A stretch of 64,000 nucleotides of DNA. Source: Cerioporus squamosus. Its lineage: Eukaryota > Basidiomycota > Agaricomycetes > Polyporales > Polyporaceae. The notes under the pieces were generated by a model. It had not been told where the DNA came from and did no database searches. It was given only the letters and a program-made list of their open reading frames with translations. The position numbers and the translations under genes are program-made. This document shows positions 1 to 10,190 of the stretch, one piece after another (position 1 is the first letter of the stretch; each line of letters opens with the position of its first letter). The stretch is from assembly GCA_022592435.1 (NCBI GenBank), contig JABYQS010000159.1, positions 20,649-84,648 on the forward strand, written 5' to 3'.

Positions 1-540
1 CTCAACTCTTCATGGAGGTAGCAATTTCCGCGGTACGGCAATCACTTTGGTCTCCGCAGAACTACTAAACCTCACTGAGCCCCCTAAAAAATACACTATG
101 CTCTAGCGACGATGCCGCTTTGTTTAGTACGACTCGGTGTCGCTTACTTCAACCCGACGGCACAACTGAACGTTCTCAATACCAGGCCCGTCCACGATGG
201 CCCGCGGTTGTTGTACGAGTTGAAACGCGTTATATTAGGCTCCAATCACTTGTTCTTACCTACCATGCTTGTTCATCATGTTTCTAGGCTGCCACTGAGG
301 TCAAATACCGCCCGGATTCATCGCCGGCGCACTGCTACTTGTGCACTAGCCATCCGGACTTGTGGCTGCATTCTACTCCTGCATAGAACCTGAGCGACCG
401 CGCCCATGCACCGTGGCTCACTGTTCGCATCGTCTCGGCGAGCTTTGAACCATCTTGAGCCGTGGTCATGCGACAACGTCCGAGTCGACGCCGTTAACGC
501 GATACCATCGTACCTGTGTGCTGGAGGATGTGGCAGACAC
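1..540. other. Left edge, no gene recognised
   Basis: Single-copy sequence upstream of the first TATA box. Short open frames occur on the + strand, but none has a recognisable domain, splice pattern or strong third-position GC bias. It presumably contains the upstream promoter of the small secreted protein gene at 640. I see no repeat or RNA gene here. Confidence 0.5.
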
Positions 541-548
541 TATATAAA
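541..548 (+). promoter_or_regulatory. TATA box of the small secreted protein gene
   Basis: TATATAAA lies 92 bases upstream of the ATG at 640. This spacing fits a fungal promoter with a short 5' leader. The leader (about 570-639) has no ATG ahead of the chosen start. Confidence 0.6.
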
Positions 549-639
549 GCCTGCCGTTTTGTTTGCTCAAGCCCAAGCCTCGACCGACATCTTGCGGTGC
601 GCCCTGCATTACCAACTCTGACCTTAAAACGCACCCGAG

Positions 640-997
640 ATGAAAGTCACCGCAATTCTGCCGCTCTTCCTTCTTGGCGTACTCGCCTACGCCTCCCCAG
701 CCAACGTACGTCCTTCTTTTACCGTGATGTCCTCCGACAGCAACCCGCTCCGAGTCTCTTCTGCCCTCCGTCCCGAGGTATCAGCCTCATGCCCGCATGT
801 CTGTCCCCAACTTGAGAGGCGTTCCACTCCTCCGAGTCTCCTTCTGCGCGGCTTGACCACTCAATTCGAGGCTTACGCGCTCGTTTCTTCCTCACCAGAT
901 GGCGCGCGATGACTCCCTCGGTCCGGGCGGTGGGGGCAACGGCCAGGATCGGCGTGACTCCATCACTCCAGGAGGCGGCAACTACGGTCAGAATTGA
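640..997 (+). CDS. Small secreted glycine-rich protein, two exons, 54 aa
   Basis: Exon 1 (640-705) encodes MKVTAILPLFLLGVLAYASP then AN: a Lys in the n-region, a Leu/Val-rich core and an A-Y-A-S cleavage-like end, i.e. a classical signal peptide. A 193-nt intron (706-898; GTACGT donor, CACCAG acceptor) joins in phase 0 to exon 2 (899-997), about 32 residues rich in Gly, Asp and Asn with two GGG/GGGG clusters, ending GNYGQN before TGA. There are no cysteines in the mature part, so it is not a typical Cys-knot effector. A TATA box 92 nt upstream supports transcription on this strand. It converges with the formamidase gene, with 244 bp between the stop codons. No family is recognised; function is unknown. 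The intron is inferred: the unspliced frame would continue to 912 without the Gly-rich tail. Confidence 0.55.
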
Positions 998-1241
998 CCT
1001 ATACCGCGACCTCCCGCGGTGAAGGTACATTATATGATACATGTGCGTCCGATTTTCTCTCCGCGCAGCACGCAAAACCGAATACTGACGTACTCCTTCG
1101 TAGGTTCACGTTGGCCAGTCGTATATGTCATGTAGTACACGGGTGACGGCGTACGCGCAATTCAGAAATCGTATACGCCTACCGAGTGTATCCCCGAGAC
1201 ACGGTACCCGAGATCATCCCAATCTCCATCTCACAGCCTCG

Positions 1242-2623
1242 TCATCCCTTCGTGAAGATCGACTTCGGGAGCATGAACCCGATCTACGACACCGGGACAA
1301 GTCAGCACCACTCACCAGCATCGTCCGCATGCCAGCGCTCACCACATAGTTCGGCATATCGACCTGCGCGTTCTCGTACCGTCAGCCATCCGCACCTTCT
1401 CAGACAAGTCGTCGAGAGCTATGCGACTCACCACCTCATGCATGCGCAGATCGCCCGCGACGCTGCACAATATGTACGCGTCGACCTTGCTGAGCCCGTA
1501 CTCCGCCCCGAGGAACTCGATCATGTGGCGCACGGCGGAGCGCGTCGCTTCGCGAATATCTGCAATACGAGAGAGGTCAGAGCTCCGCGGCATAGAATGG
1601 GGAGCCAGCAGCATGCTACGGACCCGAGTCGACGCCCGCAGTCGTGTAGAACTCCTCCGCGCTCGGGTGCGGGCTGCGCGAGATGAAGTGCGGCGTCTTG
1701 ACGTACGGCTTGTCCTTGACGACCGTGAGGCGGACTGTGACCTTCATCGGGGTCTCGATGGCCGTTCCTGCCAATCCGGATACCCGTTAGCTATGGGAGC
1801 GACCTGCGAGGACAGACGGACACATACCACAGACCTCTAGACAACGACAGGAGCGGTCAGCAAGACATACTCCGAGTCAGCAGGGACGGAAAGTGAGGAC
1901 GTACCCCCGTCTCCCTGCGCGGCATGCCCATCCTGTACCAACGCAGATCCGCGTCCTGTCAGCGCACGAGCACCCTCGTCCCCATCCGACTCACCCCAAT
2001 CGAGAAGAGCCCGCCCTCAACCTCCACAGGCAGATACAGCGTCGACCCCTTCGTCAAGTGCCTCGTGTCCACATTCCCGCCCGTCTTGTACGGCGGAATC
2101 GTCGAGTGCGCCCCGTCCTTCCCCGGGGCGACGCCCATCTCGCCCGCAAACGGCTTCAGCGGGATGCGTATCCCCATCCGCTCGTCGAACCACGCGTACC
2201 CTTCCTCCCTGTTCAAACTCCAGATCTTCAGCGCCGGGGCCGGGAACTCGTCCGCCAGGAGCCCGAACCCGGGCAAGACCGCGCTCCAGCCCCACTCCGC
2301 CACCTGCACGTCGAGCACGTCGACGCGGAGCGTGTCCCCGGGCTCCGCGCCGGCGACGTGCACGGGCCCGTTGACCTGGTCGAGGGACGCGAAGGTGAGG
2401 GAGGCGAGCGTGCTCGGGGTGGAGGCGGGCGTGATCTGGCCGTTGGAGGCGTCGAGGCAGTCGAAGGTGACCGTGGCGCCGGAGGCGACGTGCAGGGCGG
2501 GCGGGATGCTGGAGATAAGCGAAAACGTTAGCCTTGGTGCATCGAAGACTGACAGAGATGAGAGACGGACCTGTTGTCCCAGGCGAGATGGCACTGGGAG
2601 CGCTTCACTGAGTGGATGGACAT
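1242..2623 (-). CDS. Acetamidase/formamidase family protein, 8 exons, 321 aa
   Basis: Minus-strand exons: 2571-2623, 1995-2508, 1905-1932, 1828-1836 (9-nt micro-exon), 1624-1767, 1432-1559, 1316-1363, 1242-1283. All introns are GT-AG and the reading frame is kept throughout, giving 321 residues, the usual size of the short FmdA/AmdA family (Pfam PF03069). The enzymes hydrolyse formamide or short amides to the acid plus ammonia, probably in the cytosol for nitrogen use. Family blocks seen: HSVKRSQCHLAWDNS (4-18), PALHVASGATVTFDCLDASN (21-40), AGAEPGD, LPGFGLLADEFPAPALKIW, PLKPFAGEMGVAP, GAHSTIPPYKTGGNVDTRHL, LYLPVEVEGGLFSIG, DGHAAQGDGEVCGTAIETPM (190-209), VDAYILCSVAGDLRMHEVVD and PNYVVSAG near the end. 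The start is the ATG at 2623: it gives the conserved MSIHSVKRSQCH end, whereas the ATG at 2642 reads on in the same frame to 1959 only by running through the first and second introns. The substrate is not decided by the sequence. Confidence 0.93.
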
Positions 2624-4365
2624 GATGTGCGGATCGATTCACGGATCTGGCGGATGGTTAGTCGCGGCGGCGGGAGAAGAAAGGATGATGCTGGTCGGTA
2701 TTATCCAAGTGACTGATAGCGGCCGTGTGAACTTGCCGCAACGACTGGGGCTATGGGAGCTGGGAGAGAGTGGATGTAAGTCATGGGACGCATTGGTTCG
2801 GAGTCTGGATATAAGCAGCCTGAAGCTCCCGTGCCTCGATGACTGTACATTACCGGAGATAGATAACGGGTGCAAGCCGCTCGAAGGGGCGAGAGCGAGT
2901 CTCATACAAAAGATAGTGACCGGACAAGGGCACGAAGTACAATCTGTAGTACTCACCGAGCGCCGATTGCTTCAAGTTCGTTCTCGGTTAGGTTCGGAGA
3001 TCGTACTTACACCAGGACAAATAGCTGCCAACATCCGCCTATACATTGACAGTGGGCGGCTGGCGGCACCTCCGGATCCTCGTGGACATTGAACGTCTTC
3101 ACTTGCCCATCATGCATCGCACCCATACGGCCTGGAATGTGAGCTAGGACGAGCATGCTGCATGACGAAGGAGCCGCGAGAGGAGCAGCCGCAGCGGTGT
3201 CCCAGGACTCACACGACAGAGCCTGAATCTTAGTCTAGTCCACAAGTCCACGATGGATCAGCACCGCCGCGCGACAAGGACTAAAGTGTAGGAGGATCTG
3301 AAGCCGACTTCGCTATCGAGACCGTATACAGTAAGTACATTCCCGAAGGACGCAGTGCGAAACGCATGTTGGTACTGTCATGGGCGGTTAAGCGGTTCTG
3401 GCAGCATACTGCCAGTGATCGTCCCCAGGTCACCGCACGGATCAGGTTCTCGTGGTTCCCCAGATGTGTTGTGGCACAGGTGAGTGAGCGTACTGAATAA
3501 TACCTCAAATGATTTCATCACGGAATCCAAGCTAGAAGTCGCCATCGGACGCGGACGCAGCCAGCCTATGCAGTGACTGCGATAATCCACACCCTCTCTC
3601 GCGACTCTTCGCGCTCTGTACATGGCTCCTAAATCCACCTCCCGGGACAGCGGCTTGCGGCTCCCACTAAGAGGGCCCATCCGTTACCAATCGCCCCCCC
3701 CGCAATCGGCGTTGGAGAACGGGAGGCGACGGCGGTGGCGAATGCGTACTGGGTAGATAGAGGAGCGCGTGAGGGATGCCGCGAGCGTGCGGAAGGCTAC
3801 CGCGACAGGCCCCAGGGTTGCTTGAGGGCGATGTGGCGCTGCGTGCACGTGGGGCGGGAGAAAGAGAGGGCGGAGAACCAGAGTCGGTTGCATCGGGAGA
3901 GCGCACTCGGCGACGGGGGAGCAGCATGACGCCTCCGAGTGCGAGGTGCGAGGTGCTGCGGTTCACGAGCTTCCCCATGCCGGCTTGAATTGACGGAAGC
4001 AAAGGACGACCCGGAGCATTATTGATACGTTCACACTTGTGTCCCGTCAGGGCGAGCGATGCGGGCGGGGCAAGGAATGAAGCCGCAGAGGAGCTGATAG
4101 CGAGGACGAGAGTCGATGAAGACTGGTACTGGCTCCGGTACCATGGACGCCGCAGAGGGACGTGCATCGCTGTGGCGAGGATTCTGTGCAGAGACCTGAG
4201 CGGTGTCGTCTCTCGATGGCCTGCACCGGGCACGGTTCGGGTGTGCTGTGTCGCGCAATCGCCGAGGAAGAGTCGAGGAGAACGCCAGTGGAGACAGAAG
4301 CAGCGAGCGAGGCAGCAGAGCAGGGGTCTCCGCACAGAAGCAGATGCACGCGGGCTCTGTGCGTC
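2624..4365. other. Single-copy region between the formamidase gene and the array; no named gene
   Basis: The first few hundred bases are the formamidase 5' flank. On the minus strand, 3010-3142 is a short frame preceded by an acceptor-like TTCCAG. It reads RMGAMHDGQVKTFNVHEDPE and then a Cys-containing tail, and could be the last exon of an unrecognised gene or a relic. A minus-strand frame at 3667-3977 starts MGKLVNRSTSHLALGG but becomes Ser/Pro/Arg low complexity, typical of antisense GC-rich sequence. Neither is supported enough to call. Homology to the tandem units starts near 4366; upstream of that only scattered similarity to unit ends is visible. Confidence 0.4.
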
Positions 4366-4610
4366 GGAGGGCATCGAGGGGAGCCGGAAAGCTCATGGGC
4401 GAGCGCGTGCTGTGCGACTGGGCGAGAGGACGACGACAGAGGCGGAATGAGGCAGGAGAGGGACACGGCTGCAGAACGCGTGCGGGACAGAGCTCGAGCT
4501 TGTCCCGACGAGGCGCGAGTCGCCCACCGGGCTTGGACGCGGGCCGGGGCCGGGCGCTGGCTGTCAAAGAGGGGCGGGCTGTGCAGGTCGCTGTGTGCGG
4601 CGTGGGCGGG

Positions 4611-4646
4611 CTCTGCTCTCTCTCTCCCTCCGTGCTCGCTGCTGCG
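4611..4646 (+). promoter_or_regulatory. CT-rich tract directly upstream of the G-alpha start
   Basis: A pyrimidine run (CTCTGCTCTCTCTCTCCCTC) lies just before the ATG, the kind of tract often seen near fungal transcription starts. It is kept in all six units (14841, 25088, 35420, 45821 and 57771 regions). No TATA box is visible nearby. Confidence 0.4.
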
Positions 4647-6458
4647 ATGGCCGCCGTCGCTGCCCGCTCCTTCTGGTCCGCCCCCGACCCCGACGACCCG
4701 CTCTCCAAGGCCCTCCAGCCGCCCATCGACGAGACCCCCGAGGAGCGCGCTGCCCGCCTCCGCGAGCTCGAGGACGCTGCCCGGGTCTCGCGCGAGATCG
4801 ACGACGAGATTGCGGTCTCCCGCCGCGCGTACGAACGCAGGAAGAAGGCGATCAAGATACTCCTCCTCGGTGCGTCCCCTCCTCCAGTCCCTGCCCGCTG
4901 CCCGCCGACGTCGCCCAGGCCAGGCCGAGTCCGGCAAGAGCACGACCCTCAAGAGTGCGTCCCCGTCCCTCTCTCCCGTGCCCTGCTCTGCTCACGCCCC
5001 GCAGACTTCCAGCTCGCGTTCTCGCCCCAGCACTTCCACAAGGAGCGCGCCGCCTGGAAGACCATCATACAGCTCAACCTCATCAGGTCAGTCCTCGTGC
5101 ACACACCCGCTTCGCGTCCCCACACCGCCCCGTCACGTCCTGGCTCTCCTGCACACGGGCGTGTCGTCGCCCTCTGGCACTGGACTCTGCGAGATGCGTC
5201 TTGAAGTCCACTCGTGCTCTCCCTGCCTGTAGCTCTTCACGACACACGCCCGCCGATCTGTGTCTGCCCATAGTTTCTGTCCTGCTACTTCCCGCCCTCT
5301 CCCCTGCGTTCACCAGCAGCTAACCGTCCGTCTCCGTCGTCTCAGAAACATCAAACGGCTGCTCGAGATCCTGCAGGAAGAATGGGAGTCGTCGCTGCAG
5401 ACGACGACGCCGTCCTCGATTGCAAAGGGCAAGGGCGTCGCTGGCCGCACGCCGTCGTCGCCCGGGGTGCGCTTCTCGACGTCCCCGCTGAACGACAACC
5501 ACCGACGAATTCGCATGCGGCTGTCGGCGCTGCTCCCGATCGAGGCCGAGCTCATGCGCAAGCTGATGCCCGACGGCGGCGCGGCGGACCGCGACGTGTG
5601 CGTGCGCGCGGGCAGCGGGTGGAAGGGCATCCTGACCGCGATCAACGCGAACACGAGCACGGTGCTGCCCGAGAAGCCGCCGCTCGTGCTCGTGTCCGCG
5701 ATGAAGGGTGCGCAGTCCCGGCCGAGTACGGGCGACGCGCGGTTCAAGGACAACCCGACGGCGGTGCTTGCTGCGTGCCGGGACGACATCGTCACGCTGT
5801 GGGAGGACGCGATCGTCCAGGGCGTGCTCAAGAAGCAGAACGCGCGCATACAGGATATGCCGGGGTTGTGAGTGTCTTGCATCTGCTCTGCCTGTGGTTG
5901 TTTGCTGACCACGCACGCAGCTTTTTAAACGATGCGGGGCGGATTGCGGTCATGAACTATGAGCCTACAGATGGTGCGTCCACCGTCTATCCGCACTGCA
6001 ACCTTTCTCACAGCAGGCTAGACGACATCGTACGCGCACGCGTACGTACGCTCGGCGTCGAGGAGCACCACTTCACCATGGAGGGCGGTACGTCCCAGGC
6101 CTTCCAGACTCGAGAGCCCATCTCGATGCTCACGCGCTCGCACAGGTGCGCTCCCGGGAACGGAGTGGTACATCTACGACGTCGGCGGGAGCCGGAGCGT
6201 TGTACGTCCGCTCCCTCTTGCTTTGCTGCGCCTGCCCGTGTGCCCGTGTGCTGATGTCCTCGCTCCCGGCAGCGACAACACTGGATCCCGTTCTTCGACG
6301 ACGTGCAGGCGATCATCTTCCTCGCGCCGCTCGCGTTCAACCTCGTGCTCGAGGAGGACCCGAAGGTGAACCGGCTCGAGGACTCGATCACGCTCTGGCG
6401 CCAGGTGTGCGAGAACGCGCTGCTCGCGAAGACGACGCTCATACTGTTCTTGAACAAG
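4647..6458 (+). CDS. G-protein alpha subunit, basidiomycete type, copy 1; 3'-truncated (408 codons)
   Basis: Exons: 4647-4869, 4919-4954, 5005-5086, 5346-5867, 5921-5973, 6022-6087, 6146-6201, 6273-6458. Seen: P-loop G75-QAESGKST-83 encoded mostly by a 36-nt exon; NFQ...WKTIIQLNLIR (87-114); a long helical-domain insert (about 115-287, S/T/K-rich then helical); FFLNDAGRIAVMNYEPTD (288-305); switch I R312-VRT-315-LGVEEHHF with the catalytic Arg and Mg-binding Thr; switch II DVGG (339-342) followed by Ser343 where G-alphas have the catalytic Gln; then WIPFFDD, AIIFLAPL and ILFLNK (403-408). G4 ends after NK; no Asp, no G5 TCA-like motif and no alpha-5 helix follow. The N-terminus lacks a Met-Gly myristoylation site. 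In intron 5 only the TAG acceptor at 6021 avoids an in-frame stop. Expected role: GTP-binding signalling at the membrane downstream of receptors; this truncated form may be non-cycling, dominant-acting or dead. Confidence 0.85.
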
Positions 6459-7574
6459 GTGCGTGTCTTGTTTGTATTCGCAGATTGCAGCTCGCTCGTG
6501 GCGGCGGCCTCTCCGCTGCTTTGTTGGCCCGGGATGCGTGCGCTCCGTGTCGCGGTCGGATCGTTGTGTCTCGCTCTGGTTGCCGTCCACCTTCCTCGGC
6601 CAGCACTTGGCGGGAAGTGGTCGCGCGTAGTACTCGCATGTGTAGACAGGAAATATATCTTGTTCTCGGCATTATCCGGTGTGCAGTTCGGTGGTGTGAG
6701 TGTGCGGTCGCGGCGAGCAGGTGCGAAGTTCAGCGTCCGGCGGGATCTGTGCCCGACGGCAGGTAGCCTCGTGGCGAGCGCGGTCCGCAAGATCTCCCAG
6801 GACGATCGTCTGCCTCAGTCCCCTTCGTACACACCGTACACACTCCTTCATACGCACTCTCTTCATACACGCTCCTACATACACGCTCTCTGTACAGAGT
6901 TACTTGAACAGCTGGAGTGCTGTCCTCCATGTTGTGCTCTGCTGTGTAGGGCTGCCTGGAGGACTTCGAAGAGCGGAGAGAAGCAGAGGGGCTGGGTACG
7001 TGCTCTCCACCCGCTGGTTTCGTTTACTCGTCCTGGTTTCCGAGACAGGGAGGAGAAGAGGAATCCCCGGGTGGTTAAGTCGAAGGCGAGTAGAACTTGT
7101 CGCGCAGCAGGCAGAGATATTGTTCGGAAGTCGAGCACAAGCCATGCATTGAGCATAAACTACGAATACATCGACCACTTCCACGATAGAAAGCGCGTAG
7201 ACAGCCAAGTCTGCGCTCAGAACTCGCCGTGAGCCTCGTTCGCGCGTCGGAGAAGGTTCCGAGACGCGGGCGCCTATCCCGCACTTGGCGAGTCGCGCAT
7301 CACCGCCGTCTCTCTGTCTCCTTCCACCACCACCACCGCCGTCCTCTCTGACTCGCGCACTCTCGTCCTGGGCTTGTTCTGCGGCTGTACTGGACATCTG
7401 CGAGCCTCGGACTCCGCGTTCTGGCCTTCGGCGACTCGTCTCTCACTCTGGACGCGCGGACGCGACACGCTGGCAGCGACCTCGACTGGAGGCCGCGCTG
7501 GAGAGCCCGGGAGCGCCTTGCACGGCTGGGAGGCTCAGCTGGGAGTCGAATGAGCTGCGGAGGTACAGACGAAG
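6459..7574. other. Sequence after G-alpha exon 8, not conserved as coding
   Basis: In units 1 and 2 the exon-8 frame stays open without splicing to 7232 and 17474, which would add about 257 residues. However, the copies differ here by amino-acid-changing substitutions and by frame-breaking indels in units 3-6, unlike exons 1-8, so translation is doubtful. A 25-nt GTGCGT...TTCGCAG segment right after NK is too short for a normal intron. A weak resemblance of a frame near 6652-6690 (YILFSALSGVQF) to the DIL..KL.SGV block that normally follows NK could be a decayed exon. The region also has a T/A/C-rich patch of TACAC/CATAC repeats (about 6828-6895). Equivalents: 16683-17816, 26930-28043, 36711-37835, 48977-50079, 59618-60736. 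Confidence 0.5.
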
Positions 7575-10190
7575 GTAAGTGGCTGCTTTTGTGAGAGACT
7601 CGGAGTGCGTACCTATCCCCATCCCCTACGCGCACGCAAGAGCGCACCTTCCGGACGGCGGCGACACGTTCGCGTTGGCACAAGTATCGCGTGCGGCGCG
7701 CTATCACGGCCGGGAGACGATCGTCTCGCCGCCGTCCTCAACCCGGGAGACTGCGGAACCTCAACGGCGTGCGTTGGCCGGGAGACTGCGAAGACAAGTG
7801 AGTCACATGGCAGGGAGAACAGCAGAAGACAACGACGACGAATGAGCTGACCTTGCGCGCAGTAATCCGGGACAACGTCTGCCGCAATCTCGACGCCATG
7901 CCGACGTCTTGACGACCCCGACGCGTACTTGGCGGCAAGTGGAAGCCCGCTGTTGCTGTGGCGGCCTTCGGCCGCCGCGATGTCGCGGCGCTGACACCAA
8001 GGTGAGTCCAAGTCAGAGGTGCGTATGGAGCAGACCGCGGACGCGTGCTGACCTCTCGAAGCACAGATCCCGCCGCGCTATGGCACGGTGACACGTCTCC
8101 CGGCAGGCCGGGAGACACCTGTGTCTGCCCGGGAGCGCGCGCATAGGACTTGCGACGGTCCCGACCCGGCGTCAGAGCTCTGGAAGTCGGAAAAGAGGCC
8201 GGGAGCGCCTGGTACAGCTGGGAGGCTCCAGAGGCCGAACATGACCTGAGAGAACAAAGGTAAGTGGCTGCTTTTGTGTGAGGCTCGGAGTACGTGCCTA
8301 TTCCCCACCCCCCACGCACACTGCCCAAGAGCGCATCTCGTCGCACGGCTGCTGCACGTTCGCTTTGCACCAGCATCTCGCCGCCGTCTGCAGCCCGGGA
8401 GTCGCGTCGCGAGGATGCAAGACTTCGGCGGCTGGCGTCGGTGACGACAACAAGGTGAGTTGTCTGGAAGGTGGAGAACAGCAGACAAGACAACGATTGA
8501 ACTGACCTTGCACACAGTCTATCAACTGCAGTCAAGAGTCCGCTGGAAGACCACCGAGAGGACGTCTGCTGTGGTCTCAACTCCACGCAGACGTCTTTGG
8601 CGACCGGGACATCGTACGTCGCGCCGCCGGTACTGTGAGGAAGCCCGCTGTGGTTGCGGGCAGCCTGCGGCCGCCGCGATGGAGCGGCGCCGACATGAAG
8701 GTGAGTCGGAGTCTAGGTGCGTATGGAGGAGAAGCTAGCGGACGCGCGCTGACCTCTTGAAGCAGAGATCCCACCGGGCCATGGCGCCGCGACACGTCTC
8801 CCGGCAGGCCGGGAGACACCCATGTCTGCCCGGGAGCGCGCGCATCGAGGATGCCGTCGCGTGTCGTTCGCGACGGTGACAGAGGTCTAGAAGCCGGAAA
8901 ACAGGTGAGCCAAGGTGTGTATGGGCGAACAGAGGACACGTACCGAGTGTTGCTGACTTTCTGACGCATGATGGCCGTCCAGGGCATGCGTGATGTGGCG
9001 CGGCGAGGACGCGTCGACACAGAGTGCCCGGCAGGCCTCGCAACTTGCCCGGGAGCGCTGGAATCAGCGGAGCGAAGACCTCCGGGCGTCGAGCAAGACC
9101 TCGGCGCAGTCCGGGAGACGTCGAATGAGACCGCCGGGAGGTCAACGACGGCGGTGGGGGCGGAGCCCGGGAGAGGGCGCGGACCCGTAGACGCAAGCCC
9201 GGGAGCGCCTTCAGCGCGATGTGACGCCGCGCAGGGTCTGGAAAACGAGGTGAGTTCGAGTGCCGGGTGCGTGGGGAGACGCGAAGATGACTTACGCATA
9301 TGTGGGCTGACGTTGCTGCAGAACCCGGGCGACGCTCAAGCCCATGGCGCAGGCCAGGAGTTCGCCAATGCGGACGTGCCGTGTGCATATGCGTCCGGGG
9401 CGCAGCCGGGAGGCAAGTGATCGCGAAGGGCGAGGAGCCCGGGAGATGCGTTGACTTCGCTAGAGCATGCCTGGGAGCATCAAGCACCGGCGACCGCAAG
9501 GCAACTCTGCGCCAAGTCTGAAAAAGACCAGTGAGTTCAAGCTTTGCAGGTGCACGAAGCGGGGAATTCGACTTACGAGCGTCCGCAGACTCGTCCCGTA
9601 GACGTTCGCTACTGCTCGGCGGCCGTCCATCGCCCCGGAAGTCCTGTCGGTGATACAGGTAAGCACGAGTACTTGCAGACAAGGTGAGATCGCGCTTACC
9701 TAACACATCGCTGACCGCCTCAGCTCGAGGTCAGGGTTGTGGTCTGAAGACCCCGCGCGCGACGGACACAATCACCGTGTTCGACTCAACACGGAGTGCC
9801 CTTTGTTGAAAGCAAAGCAGAGCTCGCAGTAGTCCGTCGCGTCCTGCGACGTGTCTGCTGGCTTTGAAGTCGAGAAGACTGTGAGTCAGTACGGTCGCCG
9901 CGTCGACGCTGTTTCCAACAACGTATTTCATCGTATAGGTCGCGCGATCGACGAGGGGCGAAGGAGGCAGAACATGTAGTGAGAAAATGGCCACGTTCAA
10001 CACGGGATGGGACACCGTGGACTCCTACAAGACGGTGTGGATGGGGCATGCGCTGGCCGGGATGCGAGCGGAGATGGGAAGGAATGAGGTAAGAGCCGGC
10101 CGACATGAAGGGTGTTGTCGCCGCCGCTCGTGAGCGTCGTGTCGCTGCGATGTGACACGTCAACAACGGCTCTGCAGTGGGACGGCGAGG
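7575..10190 (+). pseudogene. Degenerate multi-exon gene made of tandem exon-intron modules, unit 1
   Basis: Regular canonical introns occur at 7798-7862, 8002-8066, 8455-8517, 8701-8765, 8905-8982, 9250-9321, 9531-9588, 9659-9723, 9881-9938 and 10089-10177, each with GTRAG(T/C) donors and CTGAC-type branch sites. The introns resemble each other (GTGAGT, then GTGCGTATGG-like, then GCTGACxT near the end), and so do the exons (repeated CCCGGGAGCGC, exon ends like TCTGGAAxxCGGAAAA). So an exon plus intron module has been duplicated in place. One frame in 9011-9130 reads as an Arg/Gln/Glu-rich helix (SARQASQLARERWNQRSEDL); other modules are in shifted frames and carry stops (TGA 9418-9420, TAG near 9190). 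It probably was a coiled-coil repeat protein; no family recognised. Confidence 0.45.
8095..8116. repeat. Perfect hairpin, AG-loop type (unit 1)
   Basis: Stem GTCTCCCGGC, loop AG, stem GCCGGGAGAC: a 10-bp perfect inverted repeat with a 2-nt loop inside a module exon. The AG-loop form also occurs at 18337-18358 and 50619-50640. Two further GC-rich inverted repeats lie just upstream (GGCGGCC-TTC-GGCCGCC and GCCGCGA-TG-TCGCGGC, about 7962-7990). Confidence 0.75.

Noticed and set aside
2574..3092. 172-codon + frame over the formamidase start
   Set aside because: Its beginning is antisense to formamidase exon 1. There is no domain and the codon bias is poor.
5974..6016. CAG acceptors at 6013 and 6016 for G-alpha intron 5
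   Set aside because: Both would bring in an immediate in-frame TAG. The TAG acceptor ending at 6021 gives the conserved PTD-DDIVRARVRT junction in every copy that keeps this exon.
6303..7232. Read-through extension of G-alpha exon 8 by about 257 residues
   Set aside because: The extension differs between units by replacements and frameshifts, unlike exons 1-8, and it ends at different points in units 3-6.
8735..9706. 323-codon minus-strand frame opposite the module run (also 18977-19948)
   Set aside because: Antisense to a run of canonical + strand introns; composition is Arg/Ser/Pro-rich with no domain. Its length is explained by GC content.
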